Source: Sphagnum compactum (Eukaryota; Bryophyta; Sphagnopsida; Sphagnales). From it: 64,000 nt of DNA. Location: the NCBI GenBank assembly GCA_965153455.1, contig OZ234493.1, positions 18,838,213 through 18,902,212 on the forward strand, read 5' to 3'. This document shows, one piece after another, positions 1-12,600 of the stretch (its first letter is position 1; each line of letters starts with the position of its first letter). Position numbers and translations under genes: made by a program. Under the pieces are notes generated by a model. The model was not told the origin of the DNA and searched no databases. It saw nothing but the letters and a program-made list of their open reading frames with translations.

Positions 1-412
1 CTCACACACATTCCAGGCAAAAGAAGATTTTTTTGGAAACTCAAATATTTCACCATTAATCTTCCAAAATATCCTCTAAAAAGAAACTAAAATCCTTCAA
101 GATATTATAACTCTGTAACTAATCTCAACTTTCAATACATGCCAAAATATCATCTTTCAAAAACCCTCATATTACATAGGGGCGAAATCCCTTAAACTCC
201 TGTATACTCTATAATGAAACTAAACACAACATCCTTGCCTGCCAAGTCAAGGCCAACAAATCGGATGAAGACAATGCAACACTGGTTGTTAACACATTGA
301 CGTTATCAGATTTGAGTGTCCAAGAAAACAAAACACTGTAGTTGTAACTAGTACACATGTACAGAAAAGACATGGGTTGATGATCACACACAGAGAGAGT
401 CTACTCATTCAC

Positions 413-1402
413 CTCAGTTGAGGATTTTTGAATCCTGAGGCCGCAGGCCGCATCCAAGAAGCCAAAGTTCCAAAATTCCAAGAAAAACACAATAATTTAG
501 CAACAAAGTATGCTTGTGAGAATTCAAAGCCATCATCAAACTCAAACCCTTAATTGAAGGGTTTCATCAATGGGTCCATTCACCATTTGGGTTCCAAAAA
601 AGAATGTCTAATTTTTATTTTTATTTTCTTTTGAAACTCAATTTAAAGACAACTTTGAATTTTCATAGTCTTAAATTTATCACTACTATGGCATTTTGTT
701 TTGTTTTTATAATTATTAGAATATTGAGTTATTTAGAAGAAAAAAAAAATCTATAATGAATTGGATGATATATAAAAAATCCTGTGGAGTCCTTAACCCC
801 TAAACATCAAGACAGACCAAATTGGTCAATTGTCCAGACTAACAACTTTTTCACATGTATCTATTTGCAATGTGAATCATAGAGCTTCAATCCTGAGTCT
901 AAAACCTTCCACTTCGAGAAAAATCTCAGTTCTCAACATAAGAATCAAAATCAAAATCAAATTTCAAATGCAACCAAAATTCACCAAAAAAATTCCCAAT
1001 TGTTAGAAAACTATGTACACACACAGTGGATCTGAGCCCCAGATTCTTCTGTACTTTTGATGATGATGATGATGATGATGATCTTCTTCTTCTTCTTCTT
1101 CTTAAGTATTCCTTGATCTACAGAAACCAAAAACCACAAAACACAGTGCAATTGAACATGAACAAAGTTCAAAACCACGTTAGATTACCGAAAATGTCAC
1201 TGGCAAACAGCACGGCCTCGGAAGCTGATGGCGAGCCTGTGATATAAGAAACCAAGCCTGCAAAATTCTCTTCCTTTCCAACACAAGACTTGTCCTTAAC
1301 TGGAGGGCAACGCCTACAACACTGCCGCGATTGAGGCGTGTCTCTGACTATGCTCTTGAAAGCTCCTCCTTCATCAGATGATGCAGCAGCAGGACCCACC
1401 AT
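413..1402 (-). CDS. Dienelactone hydrolase family protein, 5' part (exons 1-2)
   Basis: Exon 1 (1402-1189) begins at the first in-frame ATG. A longer open frame upstream starts only with TTG. It encodes a 71-codon N-terminus with a Cys pair (QCCRRCPP), then GLVSYITGSP and VLFASDIFG, the first strand region of dienelactone hydrolase (DLH)-like alpha/beta-hydrolases. A GTAATC donor follows in phase 1. Exon 2 (434-413) is only 22 nt between a CTCAG acceptor and a GTGAAT donor and adds G-FKNPQL-R. Length and phase equal exon 2 of the intact paralogue at 15134-17197, which is the main support for it. Exons 3-7, with the catalytic Cys, Asp and His, are not seen and presumably lie left of base 1. 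The family hydrolyses dienelactone-like esters; plant members are mostly annotated only by homology, so the substrate is unknown. Family assignment is firm; completeness is unknown. Confidence 0.75.
1058..1105. repeat. (GAT)n-(CTT)n compound microsatellite
   Basis: About eight GAT units run directly into about seven CTT units. It lies in intron 1 of the left-edge hydrolase gene. The aspartate and leucine runs it produces in translation are meaningless. Confidence 0.95.
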
Positions 1403-1487
1403 ACTTGCAAAAAAAGGAAGAATTTCAGACACCAACTCAGTTCTTTTTCGCCCCTTTTCAAATTAGCCCAATCGCTTGGTTCCTTCC

Positions 1488-1580
1488 CACTCTCACTCTC
1501 ACTCTCACTCCCACTCTCATGTGCAGTAGAGTATAAGTGTAGAGAAAATTAGAGTGTTTGGAAGTATGAGTGTACTTATA
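1488..1580 (-). promoter_or_regulatory. Candidate core promoter and leader of the left-edge hydrolase gene
   Basis: Read on the minus strand, TATAAGTACA at 1580-1571 lies about 170 nt upstream of the ATG at 1402. A GAGAGT/GAGTGG-rich tract at 1518-1488 lies between them, resembling the GA-rich leaders common in plant genes. The evidence is composition and position only. Confidence 0.35.
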
Positions 1581-1602
1581 GGGGGATGGAGGCCCCTTCA
1601 CT

Positions 1603-4600
1603 CGATGAAGCGACTTCTCATTGGGTGCATGTAAAGTCTAATATGGGCTGCCACTATTTTTGGCCTGGAAAAATAGCCCTTCCTAACAACACTCTAAACC
1701 TATTGGTAATCCCTTCACTACCTTATCCTAAGGTCAGATTCGTCATTAAATAATTATCAAAATAGTGAAATGGATTCTTGTGAAAATGGGAAGTCGACAT
1801 GTTGAAAATCATGATAATTATCATAGGCTACACTCCCAATAATTTCACTATTCATATGACAATATCATAATAGCTAGATGGTGGAAAATTCAATAATTCT
1901 AAATTTTATAAACGATTTATTTTTAATTTTAATAATATTCATTTTGTCAATGTGGAAACTGACCCTAGGCTACGGTATGTGTCCCCATAATTCTGCCCCT
2001 GTAGTTCGCCCACGACCAAAATGGTGACAAAAATGGTGACAAACAGTTTTGGGAAGAGAAATTGCATGCCACCACCAAGTGGGAAGCTCTGCATGCCACC
2101 AAGTGGGAAGCTTTGCATGCACAGTCTAAGGTGCCCCCATTCTTTTCCTTTCGGGTTGGGTTGGGTTGGGTTGGGGTGGGTGGGAGGGGAGAGGGGAGAT
2201 TTCTTTTCATTTTTTCTTGTTCTCAATGTGTTCTCATCAGGTTCCCAATGGCTTTCCATCACGTTCCCAATTTTTTACCCAGTAATTATTTGTGCCTGTT
2301 ATTTTCGTAGATAAGAAAGTCAAAAGGTGAGCATCTTACTTCATGTGGTTGTGATCGCCAAAAGAGAAATGAGGCCAAATTTGTCGACCAAGCATGACGA
2401 AGGGCTTTGCTCACCCTTAGTTGCTTGAAAGTGAATGAAAAGAAGAAAAAGAAGGGGAAAATTTTGACAAGTTGTCAATGTAGTTCATTTACTAATGTTG
2501 AATTCAAATACCAATAGAGATATAAGGTATATTGCAGGGGGAGCCAATTCCTCAACAAAAACATAGTCATATTGGGCCACAAGTGAACCAGCACCCACCA
2601 GTGCACCATGAAGGATGAATGGTAAGGGTCAGGAAACAGTTTTCTGTTGGGTTTCAGTTCCCTGAGCTAACCGTGGTGGTTAGCTCAATTGCTTTTCCTT
2701 TTAACCTACCCACAAGCAGGTTGTTAGTAGGTAGGTAGTAAAAGCAGCCCTTACATATGGATAAACCATCTACTTACCTAGTAGTTAGCTATTTTCCTAC
2801 CTACCTATGTATGAGATCTATTTCCTACAGAATTGGTTACCAAAGTGAAACCAAATATTAACTCAGTTGAGGTTCATCCACAACTGAGTAATAGCAGGCA
2901 TCCAGTGGATGGTGCAATGGTGGGTGTTGGTTGGCTGTGCTGTCAATCATATTGTTGATGCTTGATGCCATAAAGTTTTTATGTTCATTTCAAAGGAATT
3001 ATTTTCCTTGCATGATTTGCAAAAATGTCACTCTTTGACTCAACGCATTAGTGTTTTGTGACTCCTAAAACTAACAATATTTACTTCAAATAACTCATTT
3101 TCATTGCATGATTCTTCTAACTCTTTAACATTGAGTCCCCATGGAACACTAAATTTGGATCATTCACCACACAATCGTGCGTTGCAATAATCTTATGTAA
3201 TGAGGAAAATGGTATGGGATTTTGTGAGAAAGAAAATTTTGTTATTGGTGCACAAGTTGTGCATTATTTTTCATGTGTGTGTGCAATTGGGAAAGCAATC
3301 TTGGCCATTGCTCTCCTACGGAAATCAACATATACTTGTCATAACGGTTTTAATTATGTGCCCTTGCACACTAGTAGTGAAGTGCACACAATTCTTCAAA
3401 AACTATTTGGGTTTTGGCTGAGATAGTAAAGATACATGTAACCTTCCTTCTCCTTAGAGTGTTGATTGTTTCTAGTGTAGAATTTTAATATCTTTTTGAC
3501 TAATTTCCCAACCTGGATTACTTGGACATCACTTTGACATCATTGTGTCAAAAGATGCAAGCTATAAATAGGGCATGTTGTGAGACTAAGAACTTCAATT
3601 TGTTAGAACCATCATCCATGACATTGGAATGAGATAAGCACATCTAAACTTGTGTATTAACAAGCCACTCCTCAGAAATGCCCCTTGAAGTTTCCTTGAG
3701 TACATGGAAACTAGTGTGGGTGGTTCCTAGTTCTAGGAGGAACCTTCGGTTTCAGTTCCCAAACTTTTCAAGGGACTCAGTTATGATTTTTCTCACCTGT
3801 CTTCAAGTTCAGTCAGTTTTGGTTTCTAAATTGATGCCAGAAGCTCCAGTTCCGGTTCTCATCCAGTTCCAAAGTCCAAAACACCAAAATTTTCAATATG
3901 AAAAATCCAAACTTTTATTCCAAAGGGAAAAAATTTATTACAACGGTTCGATAAATGTCAAAGGCATAGAAAATAGCCTACTTTTAATTTTTAAATCACT
4001 CTAAAAGGTTTCTAGTTCCTGGAGTATCCGAGTCAATTTTATCCATTGCCATGTGGTTTCATGCTTAGGGTTTTTGCAATTGTGTCTACCACCTTGGAAT
4101 ATAGTCTTTTGTGACCCTCAAATTCAACCCAAGATTGTTTCCCAACCAGCTCTCCACCTTCAAGTTTCCCCCTCAAACAGCCTCAAATTTGTATCTCAAA
4201 TAGACCCCCAATTCAACCCTATTTCATAGCCCAATTCAACCTTCAAACAGCCCCAAATCTGCCCCCAAAAACACCGCCTCCCAAAATCCCTTCAAACACA
4301 AACCCCCCTCCCCAAAACAAAGGTTAAAAAAACCCAAATTCAAGATGGCATTACAAACCTGAACCCCCTAAACCCTAATCCCTACACCTGCCCTATGCCC
4401 TAACCCTAAAACCAAACCAGATTTCATTTTTAAAATTAGTCCAGTTCCAGCGATTCTCAATTGAGGGCCGTCTCCGGGTAGGTTCCAGGTACCTGAATCC
4501 AGAACCGCCGGTTCCTACCCAACCAACTGGGAACCTGCCCAACACTGGTGGAAACCTCAAATGAAGTTGCACCTGAGACTAGGAACTTTGCAGGAAGCTT

Positions 4601-4748
4601 TCAAAAGACAGGATCTGTCCCCTAATTACATATATTAAAGGAAGAATGAAGCTTCCCCTTAATCCGGACGGACAGTACCTACGGACAGTAGCTAAATATA
4701 GTAAGGACGTGTGAAGCTTCTCCTTAAAAGTGTACCTTACACTTTTGT
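1603..4748. other. Intergenic, no gene recognised
   Basis: No convincing coding exon. It contains a 24-bp direct duplication (about 2070-2120, CCAAGTGGGAAGCT core), a G-rich tract at 2153-2199, and stretches with repeated GGTTCC/GGAACC words near 3720-3860 and 4440-4530. Similar words recur at 20.8-21.2 kb, so this may be old retroelement sequence. Confidence 0.5.
2153..2199 (+). repeat. GGGTT repeats followed by G-rich tract
   Basis: Four to five GGGTT units are followed by GGGGTGGGTGGGAGGGGAGAGGGG. Five or more runs of at least three G make this a candidate G-quadruplex on the plus strand. The opposite strand reads (AACCC)n, close to but not the same as the plant telomere repeat. Confidence 0.8.
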
Positions 4749-4749
4749 A

Positions 4750-5125
4750 GCAGCATCTCCAGCGGGGCTCACTATGTGATCCTGCACAGTGAAAATCGAT
4801 GAAGAAAATCCAACATATGCCGGTTTGACTCAGCAAAATGGTTTTGGCTCAGCATAATTTCACAGTTTGCCGTCGCTGGTAAAAGGCTCAGCAGTGCTCC
4901 GCACCTGCGAAAAAGAGTGTGATAAATATGATCTAATTGCTGCTCAGTGTTTCTGATTAGCCCATCATAATGATTGGTCCAGGTGGTTTGTTATTAGTAG
5001 TCCTACACGTATTTTGCTGTCCCAGTTTCAGTTTTCTTGGTGGGGTTGCAAAAGTCTACATAACTAAACTTGGATGTGAAAAATAGTTTTGCAGGGTCAC
5101 ATACTGAGCACCGCTGGAGATGCTC
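4750..5125. mobile_element. Tourist-like MITE relic (GAGCATCTCC termini)
   Basis: The left end reads AGCATCTCCAGCGGGGCTCA. The reverse complement of the right end reads GAGCATCTCCAGCGGTGCTC. The two arms stay similar for roughly 37 bp, giving a non-coding element of about 375 bp. GAGCATCTCC ends are typical of PIF/Harbinger-derived MITEs. The right flank has TAA, but the left flank is GTA, so the 3-bp target duplication is not clean. A better preserved relative is at 44362-44650. Confidence 0.65.
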
Positions 5126-6019
5126 TAAGGCCCCTTTCAAATACAAAAACTGTTTGAAAAGTTCTTCACATGGAGAATAAGGCCCCCCAAGGTGGCAAGC
5201 AATCTGAAAATAAGGGGCCACGACCCGGACAAAAGGTAGCTGAGTCTGACCCTGCATTTCATGGAACTGCCCCCCACCCATGTGCCTAAGCACTGTTGGC
5301 TTCCTTACCAAATAGATTCTTGGGATTCCCACGTTTCAAATTGAAACAAAAAAGGTGTTTTGCCTTTGCTAGTGTCTTGACAAATTTGAGATGTTGTCAC
5401 AATCTTGATTGGACTATATTAAAGTTGAAGTTGCTTTAATTGAAGATAATTATGAATTGATTGAAGAATCTAACTATTTTGAAAAGTTGAAAATTCAAAA
5501 TGATTCGGTATGTCACTTTTTGGGTGTGTCAATGGGTTTTCAAGACTTTTTATCACACATTTTTTGGATGAAACTTTATTTCAAGACATGGGACATATTG
5601 ATGATCTTTCTCTATTGAGAGACGTTTAGGTTGCTTTGGACATTCTATCTTCATGTGTAGTTCGTCGACCTTCTTATCTCACACGGACAGTACCTCCTTC
5701 TTGTTCCTTCCTATGTTTTTTGGCGAGTTTTGACTAGAAAGTTATGCAAATATGTGAGGACATTATGGATCCAGAATCATGTGAACCTTTTTAAAGCCCC
5801 TTAGCAAGGCATTAGGCAATTCATATTTATTCATCAATCACTAACACAAAACATGTGATATATTGGGGCAACTATATTGATATTTAATAACAAGTTCCAA
5901 AATATTTTTTTCAAAAATTCCTTCATGTAAAAAATGAAAAGGATTAAAAAAGGATTCACAATTGTTTTATAAAGTAATCCCATTACCTCATTTGAATGTA
6001 TTTGCACCCAACTACTTAT
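5126..6019. other. Intergenic, no gene recognised
   Basis: Short open frames on both strands (for example 5003-5332 minus, 5409-5618 plus) match nothing I recognise and have no supporting splice structure. Confidence 0.4.
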
Positions 6020-7330
6020 TGCAGTTTAAAAACAAGTTTCAAAAATTGAGATCAAATGATTTAAATGTATGCATCATTATGTGTAACCAGAATTAGTTCA
6101 ATAATGTCAACTTTGTCTATGGAAGATGCCAACACTATAATCATTTTTTTCAACTCCACCAATTATTCAAGCCATGTGTGAGAGATTAAATAAACAACTA
6201 AAGAAACATCTAAAATGACCCCCCAAAAAATTGAATTAACAAAAGAAAGTGAAGTCAAAGCAATTGAAATTAGTTACATTCATAATCAAAAGGTTTAGCC
6301 CTTAAACGGTGCAATTGCATGATTGCCTTGAAGGTGTGGTCCTTGCCTACTATCCCAATTTGGCTACATAATAAAATTGTTGGGAAAAGGTGTGCAATCA
6401 ACAAATCTTATATCTATGGCACTTGGAACTAATCAAATAACACTCAATTTCATTGTCATAATTCATAACGGCAAGATACTAGTCATTGAAAATCAGGAAA
6501 AAGACCATGAGAAATATACAACTAAAAATTAATTGGTCAAAATGATCAATGAAAGTCCTTTTCTAAAACAAATGTGCTAGAATTCCAAGGAAATTCAAGA
6601 GTAGGCCTAAGTCGCATTTCCAAACCAATTTCCAAATTCAACATATACCTCCACAACAAAATCCAAATAGGCTAGTAAATGATTTGTCTTTAACTTGTAG
6701 CTCCTCCACAACCTTCTTTGTATCTACTATTACTTCATCTTTTGTATCACACAAAAACCTCCATTACGAAAAAGAAAACCACATCCTGAATTTTAATGGT
6801 GAGCACATGACTAGCCTTAACATTTATCCACTTGAAGAGCAAAAGTCTAAGTGTGTGACTTGAAATGAGAATCCTAGATAGTTTATGTGTATAAGCCAAA
6901 ACTTCTCCACCCATGTTATGTGTCCAACCAATGAGTTTGGGCCCTCCATTAAAGCAAATGGATTTCCATGGAGAAAAGTTAAAGATAATAACAATGTAAC
7001 CTTTTGCTGCCACTTTGTTTACCAACCTCCTACAAGCACAACATTTCAATGCTTTAGTCACATCTGCAAGTCAATCTTTCTCTATATTGCATTTAATAAA
7101 CAAATTATCAAGAATGCATAAAGGAGGCCATTTGTCAAAAAAAACAAGAGAACAAAATCAACATCATATGATGCAATAAGGAAAAGATGACATGGTGGAG
7201 GAGAAACATAAAGACCTACTTGACAAGACAAACATCATATCTTGAGTCCATCTAAAAGAAACCGAAATTCCACACAAAAAATGGACATGCAACTTGTGAG
7301 ACTCTTGCCTTCAAGACTTAGATCATATAA
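6020..7330 (-). pseudogene. Decayed dienelactone hydrolase gene copy
   Basis: This stretch aligns collinearly, introns included, with about 15500-16900 of the intact gene. Exon 6 is matched near 6065-6165, exon 5 near 6300-6370 (GTGTGGTCCTTGCCTAC is identical), exon 4 near 6590-6760, exon 3 near 6890-7040 and exon 2 near 7215-7240. Because introns are kept, it is a DNA duplication and not a retrocopy. Exon 3 on the minus strand still reads NKVAAKGYIVIIF against DKVAAAGYFVVVP. Most differences are C-to-T or G-to-A, and reading frames are broken. No clear equivalents of exon 1 or exon 7 were found. The 77-bp intron duplication of the intact gene is absent here. Confidence 0.8.
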
Positions 7331-8689
7331 TATGTCAAATCTTCAATCTCGAATATTACCAACACAACAACCAAAAGAAAAAAAATTGTATGATTCTTGA
7401 TACCAACTCAATTCATCTTTTATCTTCCATAGACTATTGCACATGATATTAAAAACACCCCCCATTGATCGAACTTCATAGACTTGTCATTTATTGCTTT
7501 ACATGGTTCATGTTTAAATTTTGCAATTCATGTCTTGTGCAAAACAAAAAGTTTTAACATGTTTCACAAACTCATTGAGATTTGAACCCACCAATGTTAC
7601 ATAGAAGTAAAATCTAATTATTATCGCTAGCTTACTTCCTAATATAGCTACATTTTATTTTTAATTTAACTTTGATTTTACATATTTTTAATCACACCCT
7701 ACAACATTGAAATCGTAGACGTTTTTCTAACACCCCCACAAAGTTTGATGGGTGTTTAATTTTTCAACTCTAATGACTCTCACAAACATGGGTTATAATA
7801 TTAATGTATTTTTATAACTAGGATGTTGAATAAGCTTGTGTGTAGGTGTTCAAAAAACATTGTTACGGCCAAATGAAATTGCTACATTTAGTGGTTTCAA
7901 TTTGTTTTTTTTAATTATCTTGAATGAACTAGCAATTATATGTGTAACAAGGTTTCATAAGTTTAGCGAACCAATGGAAATGGCAGGAAAGGCCCATGAT
8001 GTTCAATGTTCAAGAAAATAAGGTCATGTACAACCTTGAAGAATTATTTTCATGTCAAATGGATTGTTGAATTTGGTGGCCTAAACTCTAAATTTACTTT
8101 TCTTAACGAACTTTAGTGAACTAAATTCAATGTGTACCTACTAGCTATCTATAGAAAAGATTCTTGGACATTACTTGTGCATTTTGTTTCAACTTAATGA
8201 AAGGGTGGTCCCACAAGAGGACTTAACCAAATTTCCTTACAAGTTAAAGCGGAAAGTACAAAAATTTTGGAGTCTTGTCATATTTTGGCAACATCGCTAC
8301 AAGGAATCATGTCCATACTAACCCATGTGTTTGCAACTTGTGTCCAAATCAACCATTTTTTGTGCTTATCAAATTGTCAATGTGACTATCTACTTAGCAC
8401 CACATAAAAACAACTTGTGTTGTGATTACAAAATTGTAAATTACATATGTAACTATGACTTGCAACAACTATTAGTTTGGACCAAAATGAAGATGAAAAA
8501 TGTAGCCATATCATCTAACAACTAATGGCATCCAATGATAGATGAAAATCTAATTGTTTTGTGATTAATGATGTGGTTCATAAGTGATTGGTCACCATGT
8601 GATGATTTATTCAACTTGAATTATGATTACAAATCATAGTTGCAAATGTACATGTGTCTAAATGTGAAGAAAATAATTAAAAAATAACC
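7331..8689. other. Intergenic, no gene recognised
   Basis: AT-rich sequence with only short unrecognisable open frames (7836-8021 and 8325-8525, plus strand). Confidence 0.4.
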
Positions 8690-9615
8690 AAAAATAACCT
8701 AGGTTGGAATAACATAAAATAGCCTGAGATAGCTTAAGGTGGAATAGTTTGAAATATCTTAAATTGGATTAAAATAGAATAACCGAAATTAGTTTTAGAC
8801 AAAATAGCCTAAAATAATTTTAAATGAAATAACTTAAAATAACTGTGAATAATCTAAAATTTTATCGGGTGAAATAGCCTTGAATAACCTAAAATGATTG
8901 AAATCACTTAGATGCAATAACCTATAATAGCCTATGGTCGAATAGTTTAGAATAATCAAAAGTCTTTTAAACTAAATAGTTCAAAATAGTTGAAAAAAAG
9001 TTAAGGTGGGAAAGCATAAATTTAAAAAATAATTTAAAATAAAATAACCTAAGGTGGAGCAACCTAAGGTAGAATAACTTAAAATAGCTAAAAATAATGT
9101 AAATTAAACTATGGTGGAATAACCTAAAATAGTTGAAAATGGATTAAGATATAATAATTTAAAATATTTTAAAATGAAATAATTTAGATAACCTAAGGTG
9201 GAATAGCCTAAAATAGCCAAAATAGTTTAAGGTAAAATAGTGTCAAAGAGACTAGGGTGGAATAACAAAAAACAACCTATAACAGTTTAATGCAAAATAA
9301 CTTAAAATACGTTAGGGCAAAATAACCCAAAATAACCTAAGGTGGAATAGTGTAAAATGCCAAAAATAAACTAAGGTGGAATATCATAAAATAGCCTAAA
9401 ATGGAATAACATAAAATAATTGAAAATAACCTAAGGTAGAATAGCCAAAAATAACTTAAAATGGAATAACATGATAATAACCTAAGATCGAATAGCCTAA
9501 AATAACCTAAAATGGCATAATGTGAAACAGTTGAAAATAACTTAAAATAAAATAGCCTAAACCGGCCTATGGTGGAATAACCTAGATTAATTGAAAATAA
9601 CCTAAAATCATTTAT
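8690..9615. repeat. Degenerate short-unit array (AATAACCTAAAATAG type)
   Basis: For more than 900 bp the sequence is a loose tandem of 10-25 bp words such as AATAACCTAA, AAAATAGCC and GGTGGAATA. Related words fill the interiors of the CACTA elements at 24650-27581 and (inverted) 49337-50424. The array may be the core of a third element whose ends I could not find. Confidence 0.8.
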
Positions 9616-12600
9616 AATAACTTGGGGTGAACAAATAATTAGCTAATTAGGTAGGCTAAGTAATTAATTTATTATAAAAGCTAGATAGTGAGTAATAAGT
9701 AGTAAATAAATAGGCTAAATATAAATATTTTATTGCGTGAATATGTGATAATAATTTTGTGCACAAAACAAAATATGATAATGTTACATAGGGTTGTAGT
9801 GTTTCCCTTTCATTAAAATTTATCCCATATCCTTTGTCTATAAATTGAATTTTGTAAAATAATGTTTAGATGAAAGAAAAGACTACTCGTGGTATGCACT
9901 ATAAACATTCAAAGTGCACGTGTGATTTGAAATAAGCCAATCAAAAGGCTTATGACCATGAAAAAAAATCTAAAATCTTACTTAAACTTACTTACCTAAA
10001 CTTATAACCTAAACCCATTTACCTATCCTAAGCCTACCAACCTACCTAGCTTATGCTAGGTTGCCTATTTTAACATAGTTTAAACTAACCTAGGGTTGTT
10101 GCACAGATTATTGCCATGTGGATACATCCTAACCAACTATGAAACACATCATGTGAGTACATTTTATAGTCATAAACCCAGTCACAAATGATCATACTAC
10201 ATCATCGTATGCAAATAGTGGGTTTTGTCTAAGTTTTAAATATAAAAAATATCATGTCAAAACTTAAATTAAGGTCTCTAGGTTCAAATTTATCATTTCT
10301 CGAACTGATTATACCTTCTAAAGACCTAATTCTATTAGGTCATTGTGATTATAAAATCCACTACAACATCATCTTTTCATTTCATTTGTTTGACGTAGAC
10401 GTGCACCTCACATCCCTATTGACCATGCATTCACCAAATGTAGATTTCTAAAAGCTTTAAATCAAACTATGAATCACCATATGTCATTATTAAAACTAAA
10501 ACATTGTGTTTTTTTAATTCTCTAAATAGTTCCCTACAAATGAAATGTTCCCAACATTCCCAACTTTCAGTACCTAGAAATGTTTTGCTTAATTGTAGCT
10601 CTCCAATGAAAAGTGCATGTTCATGCAACAAGAAACAAAGCCCTTTCATTAGGATGTGTTAGTGATCACAACATCATTTGTAATTGTGATCATATCAACC
10701 TAATGGAAACAAACCTTAAGAAACCTCCCTCAAGGAGGTGAAATTACTTTCTAAGTGTACCTTCCGGACAAGGTGATCCACCACCTATAATGGTACCTTC
10801 ATTTTCTTTAATGAGTGCATTGAGTAAGGCATCAAAATGACTCTATTTAACTCATAAATGTTCAAATTCCAAACTTGCAAACCTTGGTTTTCTTTTAAGG
10901 AATAGATGTTCTTTTAGTGCAATTTGATATGGATGAAATTTCATTAATGGTGAAATTTTATTAGGGTATGAAAATAAGTCCATGTAGAATTGATAAATAA
11001 ATGTTTTCTTTCCTATGCGATTTTGAGTACAAGGTTGAGTCACCTTGGTTAACAACAATGAAGATGAATTGTCAACATTTTGGTTTTACATCCATTTGTG
11101 TGATTTGGTGCTTTGTTGAACATTTTGCTTCATGTGTATTATGTTCATTTAATTTGGGGCTTTTTTTATGCATATGTGCAATTAAGGTTTACTACCAAGT
11201 TCAAAACTAGTCTCTCCACTCCATATGTCATATCTCATTTTAACATAATGTGGTTTTTCTCACATAATAGGCCATGGTTTTTGACATATATGAGGTGAAC
11301 TTTGTTGCTTCATCAATTACAATGTATGATTGCCATATATTACATCAAAATTGCAATTTGACATTGAGTTGTTACACATCATACAAAAACATCTAATTAA
11401 TGTCAAATTGCAATTTTAATGTAAGCACCATATATTGTATATTGTAATGGATGAAACCACAAAATTAACCTAACATGTTATGAACTATGGCCTATTGTGT
11501 GAAAAAAACCACATTTTATTGTAGTCCCTCCATACAACCTCCTTTTAATTTCAAATATTCTCTTTTTTTTTATGAAATTAGGATTGCAACTTTAAAATCA
11601 ACCTTGAATTTGATTGATAATCCTCTCGATGATTCCCTTCTACACACAATATGGTGATTGACCAAAGGAAATTTGTTACCCCATGGTTTAAGTTTTTTGA
11701 TAGACTAGTCTTCAAACAAACACACTGTGTTCCTTTAACAACACACCAAGCTTTGGTGAAAGGATTTTAAACGCAACACCTTGCAAGCCTTAAGTAGGAA
11801 AAAAAAAAAAAAAAGTTAGAATGGGAAAATTCAGAAGGTCTTCCAAGATTCTTAAACAACCAACTTGCCCCATGCAAAGCTTGCTACTAGAGAAAATGAC
11901 AAAATGTGCACATGGTAAAGTGCAAGGTTTGCTCATCTATAAAAATTAGAAACAAACCTTTAGTGCCTAAGTTGGATGGCATATAAAAACATACTAGTAG
12001 ATAGAAACCCACCATAACAATACATTATGTACCATTTGGTGGTTTCTACTAATGCCCAAGTAGTTAGAACATGAAAAATGAGATGATGTTTGGCACAATA
12101 AGGAAAATTATGTGTGTGACATGTGGTTGCAAGGTTCCTCTAATTTCTTGAAGGTTTTGAATAATTCTTGAAAACATTACATTGATTCTATTGGTTGGGT
12201 AACATGGTAGAAGGATTACATTCAAAAGTGCTAAAAATCATTAAAATTGTTGTACAATCAATCAAATTTATTGTTTATATCTTGTGATGAAGTAACTTGT
12301 ATTGTTAATTAGTCTTGGATAAGTGTACACAAGAATGTGGTGTAAAATTTGAAGGCAAGTACTCATATTGTTAAACTTGGAGAGGGTGATAAAAGGTTTT
12401 GGTTTTGACAATTTTTTTTAACATTTTGGCGTAGTTTCTTGAAATTTTCTTACACAATATAGGTGCATATCTAAGCATGACATTGTTTCCAAGCTTATGT
12501 GCTTTGGTGTAGATGGTTTCATCGTATTTCAAGGCACAAAAATAAGGGTCATTATTCAATTAAAGGAGAAGCATGCTCCTTATTTCATTGGTGTGCATTA

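Noticed and set aside
1026-1247. Plus-strand frame with an eight-aspartate and seven-leucine run
   Set aside because: Product of the (GAT)n(CTT)n microsatellite within a hydrolase intron; the real exon is on the other strand.
1403-1435. Longer start for the left-edge hydrolase exon
   Set aside because: The extension begins with TTG, not ATG. The first in-frame ATG is at 1402.
2021-2314. Overlapping plus and minus frames with KLCMPPSGKL-like repeats
   Set aside because: Created by a 24-bp direct duplication and the GGGTT tract; no homology or splice context.
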